DNA of 64,000 nt from Daejeonella oryzae DSM 19973 (GTDB taxonomy: Bacteria; Bacteroidota; Bacteroidia; Sphingobacteriales; Sphingobacteriaceae), in NCBI RefSeq assembly GCF_000422945.1, contig NZ_AUHA01000002.1, forward strand, positions 806,001 through 870,000. Direction: 5' to 3'. A program made the position numbers and the translations under genes. Shown in pieces: positions 44,939 through 54,904 of the stretch (within the stretch, counting starts at the first letter, position 1; every line of letters starts with the position of its first letter). The notes under the pieces were generated by a model that did no database searches, was not told the DNA's origin, and saw nothing but the letters and a program-made list of their open reading frames with translations.

Positions 44939-46525
44939 TTAAAAAACTGTATCCTCGGGAATATCCTTATGTACAGGATAATCTGTTGTATAATGCAATC
45001 CCCTGCTCTCCTTACGAAGCATGGCAGATTTTATAACTATAAATGAATTTTGAATAACGTTTCTCAATTCACATAACTTTAAGGATAACTTGGTTTCTTT
45101 ATAAAAACTTTCTGTTTCCACATATAGCAAACCTAAGCGTCTCATAGCTCTTTCCAATCTAAAATCAGAACGAACAATTCCCACGTAATCACTCATTACC
45201 TTCTGAGTTTCCCGCAGGTTATGCGTTACAAGAATATCTTCATTAGATAACTGAGTATTGGTTTCGTCCCATTCAGGTATATTGTCAGGAATGGAAAACT
45301 GATTAAAATTTTGAGATGCATCCAGATAAATCCGATGGGCAAAAACAGCCGCTTCTAATAAAGAATTTGATGCAAGCCGGTTTGCACCGTGTAAACCAGT
45401 AGAAGCACATTCTCCACAAGCATACAACCTGGATATAGAAGACCTTCCATTCTCATCCACCATAATTCCTCCACACATATAATGCGCTGCCGGAGTCACC
45501 GGAATCATATCCTTTGTCATGTCGATTCCAATACTTAAACACTTTTCATAAATATTAGGAAAATGAGCTAGAATGTCTGATTTTAAGCGATGTCTTATAT
45601 CCAAATAAACAAAATCATCTCCTGATTTTTTCATTTCTGCATCTATAGCACGGGCTACAATATCACGCGGAGCAAGTGATAACCGCTTATCATAAAGATG
45701 CATAAAATCATTTCCATTCTTCGTTTTTAATACTCCTCCAAAACCGCGAACAGCCTCAGAAATTAAAAAAGATGGATACTCTCCGGGATTATATAAAGCA
45801 GTAGGATGAAACTGAATAAACTCCATATTTCTAACCTTTCCTTTAGCACGATAAGCCATTGCTATCCCATCACCGGTTGCAATAACCGGATTAGTTGTAT
45901 TATAATATATATGGCCTGCCCCGCCTGAAGCCATTACCGTAACTTTGGCCAATATCTTTTCAACTGTATTAATAGTAGTGTTAAGGGCATAAATGCCATA
46001 ACAAACAATATCATCAGAACTTTTATCAATAAATTCTCCAAGATGGTGCTGGGTAATTAGCTCCACAGCAAAATAATGAGTTAATATTTCAATATTGGGA
46101 TCTTTATGGATTTGTTCAAGCAAAGCCCTTTCAATTTCATATCCTGTAATATCCTTATAATGCAATACACGATGCTCGGAATGGCCTCCTTCTTTAGCCA
46201 GGTCAAAAATACCCTGCGTATTTTTATCAAAATGAGTTCCGTATTTTATAATTTCTTCGATCCGCTCCGGACCTTCTTTAACAACAATTTCAACTATATG
46301 CTCATCGCAAAGGCCATCTCCTGCTATTAAAGTATCTTCAATATGTTTATCAAAGGAATCTTCCTTATCTACCACTACAGCTACTCCACCCTGGGCATAT
46401 TTAGTATTGGATTCATCTTCGTTAGCTTTGGTAACAATTAAAACTTTACCGTGACGGGCTGCTTTTAAAGCAAAACTCAATCCTGCAATTCCAGATCCTA
46501 TAACTAAAAAATCTATATCCTTCAT
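44939..46525 (-). CDS. nadB: L-aspartate oxidase
   Basis: A 528-aa FAD enzyme that oxidises L-aspartate to iminoaspartate, the first step of de novo NAD synthesis. FAD motif FLVIGSGIAGLSFALKAARHG, then SNTKYAQGGVAVV, EGGHSEHRVLHYKDITG, and EFIQFHPTALYNPG with the catalytic Arg-containing loop, HYMCGGIMVDENGRSSI and LYACGECASTGLHGANRLASNSLLE. Complete length. Divergently arranged with nadA over a repeat-rich gap; gene for carbonic-anhydrase-like protein follows. Confidence 0.96.
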   Translation of the reverse strand: MKDIDFLVIGSGIAGLSFALKAARHGKVLIVTKANEDESNTKYAQGGVAVVVDKEDSFDKHIEDTLIAGDGLCDEHIVEIVVKEGPERIEEIIKYGTHFDKNTQGIFDLAKEGGHSEHRVLHYKDITGYEIERALLEQIHKDPNIEILTHYFAVELITQHHLGEFIDKSSDDIVCYGIYALNTTINTVEKILAKVTVMASGGAGHIYYNTTNPVIATGDGIAMAYRAKGKVRNMEFIQFHPTALYNPGEYPSFLISEAVRGFGGVLKTKNGNDFMHLYDKRLSLAPRDIVARAIDAEMKKSGDDFVYLDIRHRLKSDILAHFPNIYEKCLSIGIDMTKDMIPVTPAAHYMCGGIMVDENGRSSISRLYACGECASTGLHGANRLASNSLLEAAVFAHRIYLDASQNFNQFSIPDNIPEWDETNTQLSNEDILVTHNLRETQKVMSDYVGIVRSDFRLERAMRRLGLLYVETESFYKETKLSLKLCELRNVIQNSFIVIKSAMLRKESRGLHYTTDYPVHKDIPEDTVF

Positions 46526-46918
46526 GTATTACACATTTATTATCGTGGTTTAAACATAATGTTAACAACCGTACCAAAGATGTTAATAATGTATTAGTAC
46601 TATTTTAAAAGTTTTAAATCTTGTCGATAATTACTGAACCCCACCCTTTTTTAGTTTATTTTTGAAAAAGTTATCAGACCAAAAATTAAAGTTGTTCTAC
46701 TTTTAAAAATTATAATAATTGAACATATAAGATTTAATAAAAAATTAGGGCTTATAAATAAATCTGATAATCAAATAGATATAACAATTAAAGTGTTAGC
46801 AAAATGTTAGTAAAAAGCTTAAAACAAGTATAGCAAAAAAAAGTATAGCTACTTTCTAACATAACTAACACACTAATAAACAATAAGAATCTATTTAAAG
46901 ATTTAATTGTATTTATTG
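46526..46918. promoter_or_regulatory. Divergent nadB-nadA intergenic region with TGTTAG repeats
   Basis: The only gap over 300 bases in the window. It is very AT-rich and has no ORF. Near nadA it holds inverted half-sites: GTGTTAG at 46793-46799, TGTTAG at 46805-46810, CTAACA at 46856-46861 and CTAACAC at 46865-46871, with two AAGTATAGC copies between. An exact TAnnTTTG (TATTTTTG) is at 46657-46664. This looks like an operator region for the two NAD genes, but no known regulator motif is recognised. Confidence 0.45.
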
Positions 46919-47923
46919 ATGATGTTGAAAATGGATACCTTCGAAGAATTAAATGTGAAAGGTTTTATAGATGAACCGATAGATCCCACTATGGATCTTT
47001 TTGAAGAAATTAATAAGTTAAAAAAAGAGAAAAATGCTGTAATACTAGCCCATTACTACCAGGAACCTGATATACAGGATATTGCTGATTATATTGGAGA
47101 TAGTTTGGGTCTTTCTCAGGAAGCGGCCAAAACTGATGCGGATATTATTGTTTTTGCCGGGGTTCATTTTATGGCCGAAACGGCTAAGATTTTATCTCCC
47201 GATAAAAAGGTTTTATTGCCTGATTTAAAAGCAGGATGTTCTTTGTCAGATAGTTGTCCGCCTCAATTGTTTGCAAAATTTAAAGAGAAATATCCCGATC
47301 ATCTGGTTATAACCTATGTTAATTGTACTGCAGAACTGAAAGCATTAAGTGATATAGTTTGTACGTCATCCAATGCGGTTCAAATTGTAGAAAGTCTGCC
47401 AAAGGATCAGAAAATAATATTTGGACCCGATAGAAATTTAGGTGCATGGGTAGCTAAAAAAACTGGTCGTGATTTGGTTTTATGGAATGGCGCCTGTATG
47501 GTTCACGAAATATTTTCGCAGCAGCGCATTTTAAAATTGAAACAAAGACATCCGGAAGCAAAGTTTATAGCTCACCCCGAATGTGAAGAGGTTGTATTGC
47601 AAATGGCTGATTATATTGGCTCTACAACCGGATTATTAAAATATACAATTAATAATCCGGCAAATGAATTTATTGTAGCTACAGAAAGTGGAATTATTCA
47701 CCAGATGGAAAAGGCAAATCCGGGGAAAGTATTTATTCCTGCTCCTCCTAACAATGCCTGTGCTTGTAATGATTGTCCACATATGAAGCGTAATACTCTT
47801 GAAAAAGTATATTTATGTTTAAAGAATGATTTGCCTGAGATTACAGTTCCTATGGATATAATTATGAAGGCTAAAAAACCAATTGAGAGAATGCTGGATA
47901 TTTCAGAAAAATTGGGATTATAA
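46919..47923 (+). CDS. nadA: Quinolinate synthase A
   Basis: A 334-aa protein from the ATG at 46919 (other ATGs at 46922 and 46931; the frame stays open upstream to a TTG at 46907). It is the iron-sulfur enzyme that joins iminoaspartate and dihydroxyacetone phosphate. Motifs: [74 protein letters not shown] and the C-terminal [10 protein letters not shown]. The Cys residues in these motifs ligate the [4Fe-4S] cluster. Divergent from nadB; thiL follows 11 bp later. Confidence 0.95.
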   Translation: MMLKMDTFEELNVKGFIDEPIDPTMDLFEEINKLKKEKNAVILAHYYQEPDIQDIADYIGDSLGLSQEAAKTDADIIVFAGVHFMAETAKILSPDKKVLLPDLKAGCSLSDSCPPQLFAKFKEKYPDHLVITYVNCTAELKALSDIVCTSSNAVQIVESLPKDQKIIFGPDRNLGAWVAKKTGRDLVLWNGACMVHEIFSQQRILKLKQRHPEAKFIAHPECEEVVLQMADYIGSTTGLLKYTINNPANEFIVATESGIIHQMEKANPGKVFIPAPPNNACACNDCPHMKRNTLEKVYLCLKNDLPEITVPMDIIMKAKKPIERMLDISEKLGL

Positions 47924-47934
47924 GATTATAAAAG

Positions 47935-48984
47935 ATGTTTGAAAATAAAGGTCGTACAGAGATTGAACAATTAGGTGAATTTGGTTTAATAGATCACCTG
48001 ACTAAAAATATAAAATTAACAAACAAAACCTCTGTTAAGGGAATTGGTGATGATGCCGCAGTTCTAAATTTTTCGAATAAAAAAACGCTTATCTCAACAG
48101 ATTTACTACTTGAAGGAATTCATTTTGATCTGGCGTATACACCACTTAAACACCTTGGATATAAGGCCGTACAAGTGAACTTAAGTGATATATATGCAAT
48201 GAACGGTACTGCCAGTCAGATAACTGTTTCTATTGGAATATCAAGTAAATTTCCGCTTGAAGCAATTGAAGAATTATACCAGGGTATTACAATTGCATGC
48301 GAAAAATACGATGTTGATTTGGTTGGAGGAGATACCACATCTTCAAAACAAGGATTAGTTATTAGCATAACTAGTATTGGCTATGCTGATGAAAAGTCTA
48401 TTTGCTATCGTAATGGTGCTCAAGAAGGAGATCTTCTATGTGTATCTGGCGATTTAGGCGGAGCTTATATTGGTTTGCAATTATTAGAAAGGGAAAAGAA
48501 TATTTTCCTTGACAATCCGCAGATCCAGCCAGATTTGGAAGGGAAAGATTATATAGTTGAAAGACAATTAAAGCCTGAAGCAAGAAGAGACATTGTGGAT
48601 GCTCTTCAGCTCATGAAAGTAAAACCAACTTCTATGATTGATATTTCTGACGGTTTGGCTTCAGAAATATTGCATTTATGCAAGCAATCTGACAAAGGGT
48701 GTAATTTGTATGAAGAGAAAATTCCCATTGATCCTATGACCTACGACACTGCAAGAGATTTTGGAATAGATCCAACAGTTTGTGCATTAAATGGTGGTGA
48801 AGATTACGAGTTATTATTTACTGTAGATCAGAAAGATTTTGAAAAAATAAAAAATAACCCGGATATATCGATCATTGGTCATATGACCGAACCGGCATCA
48901 GGTGCTCATTTAATTTCCAAATCGGGAATTGTTCATCCAATTAAAGCACAGGGCTGGAATTCATTAAAGCCAAATGAAGAATAA
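47935..48984 (+). CDS. thiL: Thiamine-monophosphate kinase
   Basis: A 349-aa AIR-synthase/ThiL-fold kinase that phosphorylates thiamine phosphate to thiamine diphosphate. Motifs GIGDDAAVLNF, STDLLLEGIHFDL (Mg and ATP site), VQVNLSDIYAMNG, VDLVGGDTTSS and MIDISDGLASEILHLC are typical, with ALNGGEDYELLFT near the C-terminal part. Downstream of nadA by 11 bp, hence a cofactor synthesis operon. It converges with rmuC, 7 bp between the stops. Confidence 0.94.
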   Translation: MFENKGRTEIEQLGEFGLIDHLTKNIKLTNKTSVKGIGDDAAVLNFSNKKTLISTDLLLEGIHFDLAYTPLKHLGYKAVQVNLSDIYAMNGTASQITVSIGISSKFPLEAIEELYQGITIACEKYDVDLVGGDTTSSKQGLVISITSIGYADEKSICYRNGAQEGDLLCVSGDLGGAYIGLQLLEREKNIFLDNPQIQPDLEGKDYIVERQLKPEARRDIVDALQLMKVKPTSMIDISDGLASEILHLCKQSDKGCNLYEEKIPIDPMTYDTARDFGIDPTVCALNGGEDYELLFTVDQKDFEKIKNNPDISIIGHMTEPASGAHLISKSGIVHPIKAQGWNSLKPNEE

Positions 48985-48991
48985 ATTTGAG

Positions 48992-50356
48992 TTAATTTTC
49001 GTGATCAGCTAAAAATTTCTGGTCAATCTGCTTGCTTGCTTTGGCACCAAGATTTTTAATTTTATTAGCTGTATTGGTAAGATTTCCAGTACCGTTTGAT
49101 AATTTATTAAGCGCTTTATCATAAGCTTCATGACTTTGCCTGATATTTTTACCAATATTATCCATATCAGTAAGAAACCCTACAAATTTATCATACATCT
49201 GCCCGCTAAGTCGGGCAATTTCCATTACATTTCTATTTTGCCTTTCCTGTCTCCAAATACTGGCTATGGTTCGTAATGTGGCAAGTAAAGTCGAAGGACT
49301 TACAATTACTACTCTCTTATCCCAAGCATAATTAAATATTTCAGCATCTTGTTGTACCGCTATACTGAAGCAAGATTCAATAGGGATAAAGAGCATGACA
49401 AAATCGGGTGAATTTATTTTTTGCAGATCGCTGTAATTTTTTGATGAAAGATCATTAATGTGCGTTTTTATGGAAGTTATATGCTGCTTTATAAAGGCGT
49501 TTCTATCTTCTTCTACATCACATTCAACTAATTTAGAATAAGCTATTAAAGATACCTTAGAATCTATAATAAGGTGCTTATCATCAGGTAATTCAATAAT
49601 AACATCTGGCTGGAACCGAAGTCCATCTGCAGACAGATAACTATTTTGAATTCTGTACTCCTGATCTTTAACTAATCCTGATCGCTCTAAAATACGCTCA
49701 AGGATCATTTCGCCCCAATTACCCTGTTTCTTATTATCACCTTTTAATGCTTTGGTTAGATTTTGAGTTTCCAGGCTCATTGTTTTATTTAAATCAACCA
49801 ACTGACTGATAACACCTTTTAAAACATTCCTTTCATCAGCTTCAGTTTTATAAACCAGATCAACTTTATTTTCAAATGCTTTAATATTTTCTTTAAGGGG
49901 ATTTAATAAAATATCCAGATTAATACGGTTCTGTTCGGTAAATTTTTGAGTTTTTTCATCAAGAATTTTAGCTGCTATTAATTCGAAATCCTTGTTAAAT
50001 CGCTGTTGATTTTTTTCTCTCTCATCATTTAGTTCTGCAATTTTTTCTTGCTGCGCTTTGTAATATGATTTAGAACTTTCAAGCGATTGGTTTGCCAGAG
50101 ATAATTTGTCTCGTTCCTGCCGAAGTTCTGAATGCAATCTCTCCTGATCTGATTTAAGCAAACGGGTAATATTCTCCTTCTCTAATTCTATATTTTCTGC
50201 ACGTTCTTCTGCTTTTGCAAGTTTCATTTTTAAAGCTTCATTTTCATGAATGAGTACAGTATGATCTGTGTGTATACCTGAATTTGGCTTTTTAATAAAG
50301 AAAAATAAAAGAACAAGAAAAATAGCTGTACAAGCTAATAAAACGGAAATATCCAT
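48992..50356 (-). CDS. rmuC: DNA recombination protein RmuC
   Basis: A 454-aa protein with an N-terminal transmembrane helix (LLACTAIFLVLLFFFI), a coiled coil at about 30-130 and the RmuC nuclease-like domain at about 165-420: GNWGEMILERILERSGL, the conserved FQPDVIIELPDDKHLIIDSKVSL (Asp-x-Lys active site) and FIPIESCFSIAVQQD. The family limits DNA inversion and has a restriction-endonuclease-like core. Good length. Isolated gene. Confidence 0.93.
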   Translation of the reverse strand: MDISVLLACTAIFLVLLFFFIKKPNSGIHTDHTVLIHENEALKMKLAKAEERAENIELEKENITRLLKSDQERLHSELRQERDKLSLANQSLESSKSYYKAQQEKIAELNDEREKNQQRFNKDFELIAAKILDEKTQKFTEQNRINLDILLNPLKENIKAFENKVDLVYKTEADERNVLKGVISQLVDLNKTMSLETQNLTKALKGDNKKQGNWGEMILERILERSGLVKDQEYRIQNSYLSADGLRFQPDVIIELPDDKHLIIDSKVSLIAYSKLVECDVEEDRNAFIKQHITSIKTHINDLSSKNYSDLQKINSPDFVMLFIPIESCFSIAVQQDAEIFNYAWDKRVVIVSPSTLLATLRTIASIWRQERQNRNVMEIARLSGQMYDKFVGFLTDMDNIGKNIRQSHEAYDKALNKLSNGTGNLTNTANKIKNLGAKASKQIDQKFLADHEN

Positions 50357-50427
50357 GCTAAAATTTTTATTACGAAGATACTTAAAATGAATTTATTCTC
50401 AAGATAGTACTAATTTAATTAGATATT

Positions 50428-51567
50428 TTATGAGGATAAAATAAGATTTGCTACCTGCTCTCCCATCAAACTTCCAATAGCTATTCCCATTCCGTTGCAC
50501 CTTACAGCGCAAAAAACATTAGGTTGCAGTTGTGTAATTATTGGTTTTAAAGTTTCTCCGAAAGCCATAATTCCACTCCAGCGTTGTTCTATTTTAACCT
50601 TTATTCCTGGTAATATTACTTCCTGTAAAAGGTTTTCAAGTTGAAATTGTAAATGATCAGTTATTCCCATTTGCTGAGTTTCTTCTGCTTTAAAATCTAA
50701 ATTTCGCCCTCCTCCAATTAAAATTCGGTTATGAATATTTCTGAAGTAATAGTATCCTTTGTCATAATGAAATGTTCCTTTTATTTTTAAATCTTTAATA
50801 GGTTCGGTAATCAAAACCTGCCCCCTTCCAGGTTTAACATCCAGGTCTGGAAATAAATTTGAAATAAAGGCATTTGTAGCTAAAACCACTTTTTTTGTTT
50901 GAAAAATTCCCTGATTACATATCAGATTTAGGTGAGAATCTGTTTGTTCAATACGCTGTAAATTGCAGTTATTAAAAATAGAAACTCCTAGGTATTGAAC
51001 TCGTTGGATAAAGACTTTCATCATTTTTCCGGTATCTATTTGCCCTTCATATTTATTTTGAATTATAGTTCTAACATCCCCAAAACCAAATTCTGATATT
51101 TTAGCATTATTTACTGCAAAAATGTCAGGCATGGGTAATACGCTATTCAGTAATTTATTGAAGTAGTTAATCTTATCTGTACATAAATCAGAGAAGTTGG
51201 TTTCAGCATTTCTAAAAATTTCGTAACCGGAATTCAATTGATAATCAATCGGTTGTTTACCTACATATTTAAGTAATCTTTCCAGGCCTTTCCAGCGCAT
51301 TGAAACAACTTCTAAAAGTTCATCTTCAGTAGATGTTTCTAATTCCTCTATCATTTCAGAAATGCTTCCAAAGCATGCAAAACCAGCATTTTTTGTACTT
51401 GCGCCGGAAGGTAAAAAGCCGGCATCGAGTATGGCGATGTTTAGCAAAGGCTGGGCTAATTTTAAATTCAATGCTGCACTTAAACCTACTATTCCGCTTC
51501 CAACAATAATTACGTCATAGTTTGAAAAAAAGGAATTTTGTTCCCAATAGGAAATGGAAGTATTCAT
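50428..51567 (-). CDS. FAD-dependent amine/amino-acid oxidoreductase (DAO family)
   Basis: A 379-aa protein with N-terminal DVIIVGSGIVGLSAALNL (FAD motif), GFLPSGASTKNAGFACFG (DAO-type loop), KKVVLATNAFISNLFPDL and ILIGGGRN, and the C-terminal RCNGMGIAIGSLMGEQVA. It resembles glycine oxidase or gamma-glutamylputrescine oxidase-like proteins; the substrate is not clear. Single gene between rmuC and the YugP-like protease gene. Confidence 0.82.
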   Translation of the reverse strand: MNTSISYWEQNSFFSNYDVIIVGSGIVGLSAALNLKLAQPLLNIAILDAGFLPSGASTKNAGFACFGSISEMIEELETSTEDELLEVVSMRWKGLERLLKYVGKQPIDYQLNSGYEIFRNAETNFSDLCTDKINYFNKLLNSVLPMPDIFAVNNAKISEFGFGDVRTIIQNKYEGQIDTGKMMKVFIQRVQYLGVSIFNNCNLQRIEQTDSHLNLICNQGIFQTKKVVLATNAFISNLFPDLDVKPGRGQVLITEPIKDLKIKGTFHYDKGYYYFRNIHNRILIGGGRNLDFKAEETQQMGITDHLQFQLENLLQEVILPGIKVKIEQRWSGIMAFGETLKPIITQLQPNVFCAVRCNGMGIAIGSLMGEQVANLILSS

Positions 51568-51703
51568 ACAGTCTTTATATCTAATTCCGGATTTGGTAAG
51601 CTAATTGAAAACTTAATGTAAAATTTTAAAAGAAATTGTAGTATTATACTGCTAATAATAAATAGGAATACTTTTTGAACAGCATTAATAAAATTAATAA
51701 AAT

Positions 51704-52393
51704 ATGAGTGCATTAGTGTTAATGATAGGTATTGCGGTGATAAGTTTCATTGTGCAATGGCGATTCAAAAGTAAATTTAAAAAATACTCTGAGATGCCGC
51801 TTAGTTCCGGTTTAAGCGGCAAAGAAATAGCCGGTAAAATGTTAGCTGATAATGGAATCTTTGATGTGGAAGTAATTTCTGCCGAGGGAAAATTGTCTGA
51901 TCATTATAATCCTGCAAATAGAACAGTTAATTTAAGTCCTGAAGTATATCACGGCCGAAGTGTAGCGGCTGCCGCGGTTGCCTCTCATGAATGTGGTCAT
52001 GCGGTACAACATGCTAAAGCATATTCCTGGCTGCAGTTCAGATCAGCAATGGTTCCAATAGTAACTGTTTCATCAACAATTATACAATGGACCTTAATGA
52101 TTGGTGTATTATTAATGATTTTCTCCGGAAATATTATGGTTCTGGCAGTAGGAGTTGGAGCTCTTGCACTAGTTACCTTATTCAGCTTTATTACTTTACC
52201 GGTAGAATTTGATGCAAGCAGAAGGGCATTAGCCTGGTTACAAACAAATAGGGGAATTATGCAATCTGAAGTTGAGAATTCTCAGGCTAAAGATGCATTA
52301 TGGTGGGCTGCAATGACCTACGTAGTAGCTGCATTAGGATCGTTGGCAACATTAGTATATTATGCAAGCATGCTTGTTGGACGAAGAGATTAA
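51704..52393 (+). CDS. Membrane zinc metallopeptidase (YugP-like, Zn_peptidase_2)
   Basis: A 229-aa protein with an N-terminal transmembrane helix (about 3-18), the zinc motif ASHECGHAVQHAKAY near residue 95-109 (HExxH) and three C-terminal membrane segments (about 120-150, 150-165 and 205-225). The region SDHYNPANRTVNLSPEVYHGRS precedes the zinc motif in YugP-like proteins. The target is unknown. It has a strong terminator behind it. Probably active on the membrane. Confidence 0.9.
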   Translation: MSALVLMIGIAVISFIVQWRFKSKFKKYSEMPLSSGLSGKEIAGKMLADNGIFDVEVISAEGKLSDHYNPANRTVNLSPEVYHGRSVAAAAVASHECGHAVQHAKAYSWLQFRSAMVPIVTVSSTIIQWTLMIGVLLMIFSGNIMVLAVGVGALALVTLFSFITLPVEFDASRRALAWLQTNRGIMQSEVENSQAKDALWWAAMTYVVAALGSLATLVYYASMLVGRRD

Positions 52394-52406
52394 AATATAT
52401 TCTAAC

Positions 52407-52440
52407 AAAAAAACCCGCAGATTTCTGCGGGTTTTTTTTT
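52407..52440 (+). terminator. Intrinsic terminator of the metallopeptidase gene
   Basis: AAACCCGCAG at 52411-52420 and CTGCGGGTTT at 52425-52434 with a 4-base loop, followed by a run of Ts to 52440. A strong rho-independent terminator; the A-run upstream could serve the other strand as well. Confidence 0.9.
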
Positions 52441-52471
52441 CTTCTGCCAGGATAAGTAACAGAAATTATTT

Positions 52472-52858
52472 CTAATTTAATTTGTAAGGTGCGATTAAAT
52501 AAAACTCCGGAATGCTTACCAAAAATCTTTCTTCATCAAGCATTCGTTTCATTTCATAAAAGCCTTTCATACTTCCTATATCAGTTTTTAAATTACATCC
52601 GGACACATACTCATGGTTTTCACCTGGATCAATAACCGGTTGTATCCCTACAACACCTTCTCCATCTACTTCCCGATGCGCACCGTTAGAATCGAATATA
52701 TCCCAATGACGATTTAGCAGCTGAACACTGTAATCTGTCATGTTTTCTATATTTACTTTATAAGCGAACATGAAATGTTCGTTTCCGGGATTTGAATATT
52801 CAGGTTGGTAAATAGTTTCTACCGACACTTTTACACCCTCTGTAATTGCGGTTACCAT
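52472..52858 (-). CDS. apaG: Co2+/Mg2+ efflux protein ApaG
   Basis: A 128-aa protein with the ApaG/FN3-like beta fold: EHFMFAYKVNIENMTDYSVQLLNRHWDI, EVDGEGVVGIQPVIDPGENHEYVSGC and GSMKGFYEMKRM. It is linked to metal resistance in some bacteria, and the fold is also found in F-box proteins. The biochemical role in Bacteroidota is not established. Alone in its transcription unit, 48 bp after dusB on the same strand. Confidence 0.9.
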   Translation of the reverse strand: MVTAITEGVKVSVETIYQPEYSNPGNEHFMFAYKVNIENMTDYSVQLLNRHWDIFDSNGAHREVDGEGVVGIQPVIDPGENHEYVSGCNLKTDIGSMKGFYEMKRMLDEERFLVSIPEFYLIAPYKLN

Positions 52859-52906
52859 AAAACAATATTTTTATTCAAGTTAATAATATAATTTCAATAC
52901 CTAAAA

Positions 52907-53899
52907 CTAGGCCAAAACAGAATCGAACTGCTCACCAATTTCAGTGAGAACAGTATGAATCTCCTCAATGTTTTCCAGAGACACCAATTTCATTCTGTAT
53001 TCTTTAAAATTTGGAATTCCTTTGAAGTAATTTGAATAATGTCTGCGCATTTCAAAAATTCCTGTTTTCTCACCTTTCCAGATAACTGATTTCTCAAAAT
53101 GAGTACGACAAACATCTACCCTTTCCTGAATTGTGGGACCGGATAAGTATTCTCCGGTTGCAAAAAAGTGTTTAATTTCTCTGAAAATCCAGGGATATCC
53201 AATTGCTGCACGGCCAATCATAATGCCGTCTATTTCATACTCAAGTTTCCAGTTGGCTGCCTTTTCTACGCTGTCAACATCTCCGTTTCCAAATATTGGT
53301 ATTTCAATTCTTGGATTTCTTTTAATCTCGCGTATCAAAGTCCAGTCGGCGCTGCCTTTGTACATTTGCGATCTGGTCCTTCCATGAATGGTTAGAGCTT
53401 TAATACCAATATCCTGTAATCTTTCGGCTACTTCGTAAACATTTTTAGTATTGTCATCCCAGCCCAGCCTGGTTTTCACCGTTACAGGAAGATGGGTGGC
53501 TTCTACAACAGCTTTTGTCATTTTCACCATTTTGTCAATATCCTGTAAAAGGCTTGCTCCGGCACCACGGCAGGCTACATTTTTAACCGGACAGCCGTAA
53601 TTTATATCAATAAGATCAGGCTTAACTACAGTGGCAATACGTGTTGCTTCACGCATGCTTTCAATATCACTTCCAAAAATTTGAATTCCAATAGGGCGTT
53701 CATATTCAAAAATATCAAGTTTCTGCCGGCTTTTAGCGGCATCACGAATTAATCCTTCAGAAGATATAAACTCTGTATACATCATATCTGCGCCGTTTTG
53801 TTTACATACAAAACGGAATGGCGGATCACTTACATCTTCCATAGGCGCCAGCAAAAGCGGGAACTCTCCTAAATCTATATTTCCAATCTTAACTGACAT
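52907..53899 (-). CDS. dusB: tRNA-dihydrouridine synthase
   Basis: A 330-aa FMN-dependent TIM-barrel enzyme. LAPMEDVSDPPFRFVCKQNG, FGSDIESM, DINYGCPVKNVACRGAGASLL (catalytic Cys), ALTIHGRTRSQMYKG, FGNGDVDSVE and IMIGRAAIGYPWIFREI are typical for Dus proteins; the sequence fits the DusB clade. It reduces uridine in the D-loop of tRNA. The minus-strand -7 box at 53942-53949 overlaps the region in front of the divergent CPBP gene. Confidence 0.93.
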   Translation of the reverse strand: MSVKIGNIDLGEFPLLLAPMEDVSDPPFRFVCKQNGADMMYTEFISSEGLIRDAAKSRQKLDIFEYERPIGIQIFGSDIESMREATRIATVVKPDLIDINYGCPVKNVACRGAGASLLQDIDKMVKMTKAVVEATHLPVTVKTRLGWDDNTKNVYEVAERLQDIGIKALTIHGRTRSQMYKGSADWTLIREIKRNPRIEIPIFGNGDVDSVEKAANWKLEYEIDGIMIGRAAIGYPWIFREIKHFFATGEYLSGPTIQERVDVCRTHFEKSVIWKGEKTGIFEMRRHYSNYFKGIPNFKEYRMKLVSLENIEEIHTVLTEIGEQFDSVLA

Positions 53900-53941
53900 T
53901 AGCTATCTTCAACGCGATTATTCTGATATTCTTCGAAAGCG

Positions 53942-53949
53942 CAAAATTA
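53942..53949 (-). promoter_or_regulatory. -7 box upstream of dusB
   Basis: TAATTTTG on the minus strand, an exact TAnnTTTG match, 43 bp before the dusB start. Confidence 0.45.
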
Positions 53950-53965
53950 CAAATATTTACTAACC

Positions 53966-54904
53966 ATGCCGGTATACGGGTCAACTGAACGTCATCCTTT
54001 AATATCCTTAATATTATTGTTATTGCTAATTCTGGCCGGCTTGTTTGTTTTTACCTTAATCGGGATCATTGCAGGTGGTATTTTATACGGTAGCCAAGAT
54101 CTTTTAAAATTCTTTTCAGGCGATTTCTCAAATAACCTGAATCTTACAAAACTGATTCAGATAGTCTCTGCTATAGGAATGTTTATTGTGCCTGCCTTGT
54201 TTTTTGCCAGGCTAGAAAGTGTAAACTGGATGCGGTATTTAAAATTTAATTCTGCATCACCACTATTATTTTTACTTGTGGTTCTGCTGATGTTCAGTTC
54301 CACACCTATGCTGGAGCTTTCTGTAGAAGTCAATCAGAATATGAAGCTTCCGTCATTTATGCAGGATCTAGAAACCTGGATGAGAAATCAGGAAGACCAT
54401 CTGGCCGAATTAACCAAACAGCTTCTTAAAATGAACAGCGCTACAACATTGGCAGTAAATCTGCTTATGTTAGCCGTTTTGCCTGCTATTGGCGAAGAAC
54501 TTATTTTTCGCGGAAGCCTGCAAAAAATCTTTACAAAAATGATTGCCAATTATCATTTTGCAATCTGGATTACAGCTATAATTTTCAGCGCTTTTCATAT
54601 GCAGTTTTATGGATTTTTGCCTCGAATGTTGCTGGGAGCAATGTTTGGATATTTGCTGGTATGGAGCAATTCTATCTGGATTCCGATCTTAGCTCATTTT
54701 ACTAATAATGCAATCGCGGTAATGTCTGCTTACCTTTACCAGCAACAAGGACTTTCTTTGGAGAAGATTAATGAATCTCAATCATTTTCACCCGTGTTTT
54801 ATTTGGCAAGTTTAATTTTAACTGCAGTTTTGCTCTGGTTTTTTTACAATCAATCTAAAAGATCAATACTCACCGAAAACACAAATGGAACAGGGCTGGA
54901 TTAA
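53966..54904 (+). CDS. CPBP family intramembrane glutamic endopeptidase
   Basis: A 312-aa protein with about eight transmembrane helices. Motif 1 GEELIFRGSLQ (EExxxR) near residue 173-183, motif 2 FSAFHMQFY (FxxxH) and motif 3 HFTNNAIAV (HxxxN) define the CPBP (Rce1-like) proteases. A long polar loop (residues about 120-155) lies between two halves. Targets in Bacteroidota are unknown. The 3-prime end overlaps the DUF2007 gene by 20 bp. Confidence 0.9.
   Translation: MPVYGSTERHPLISLILLLLLILAGLFVFTLIGIIAGGILYGSQDLLKFFSGDFSNNLNLTKLIQIVSAIGMFIVPALFFARLESVNWMRYLKFNSASPLLFLLVVLLMFSSTPMLELSVEVNQNMKLPSFMQDLETWMRNQEDHLAELTKQLLKMNSATTLAVNLLMLAVLPAIGEELIFRGSLQKIFTKMIANYHFAIWITAIIFSAFHMQFYGFLPRMLLGAMFGYLLVWSNSIWIPILAHFTNNAIAVMSAYLYQQQGLSLEKINESQSFSPVFYLASLILTAVLLWFFYNQSKRSILTENTNGTGLD

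Noticed and set aside
46657-46664. TATTTTTG (-7 like) far upstream of nadA
   Set aside because: It is about 255 bp before the gene and has no -33 partner, so it is not called as the nadA promoter.
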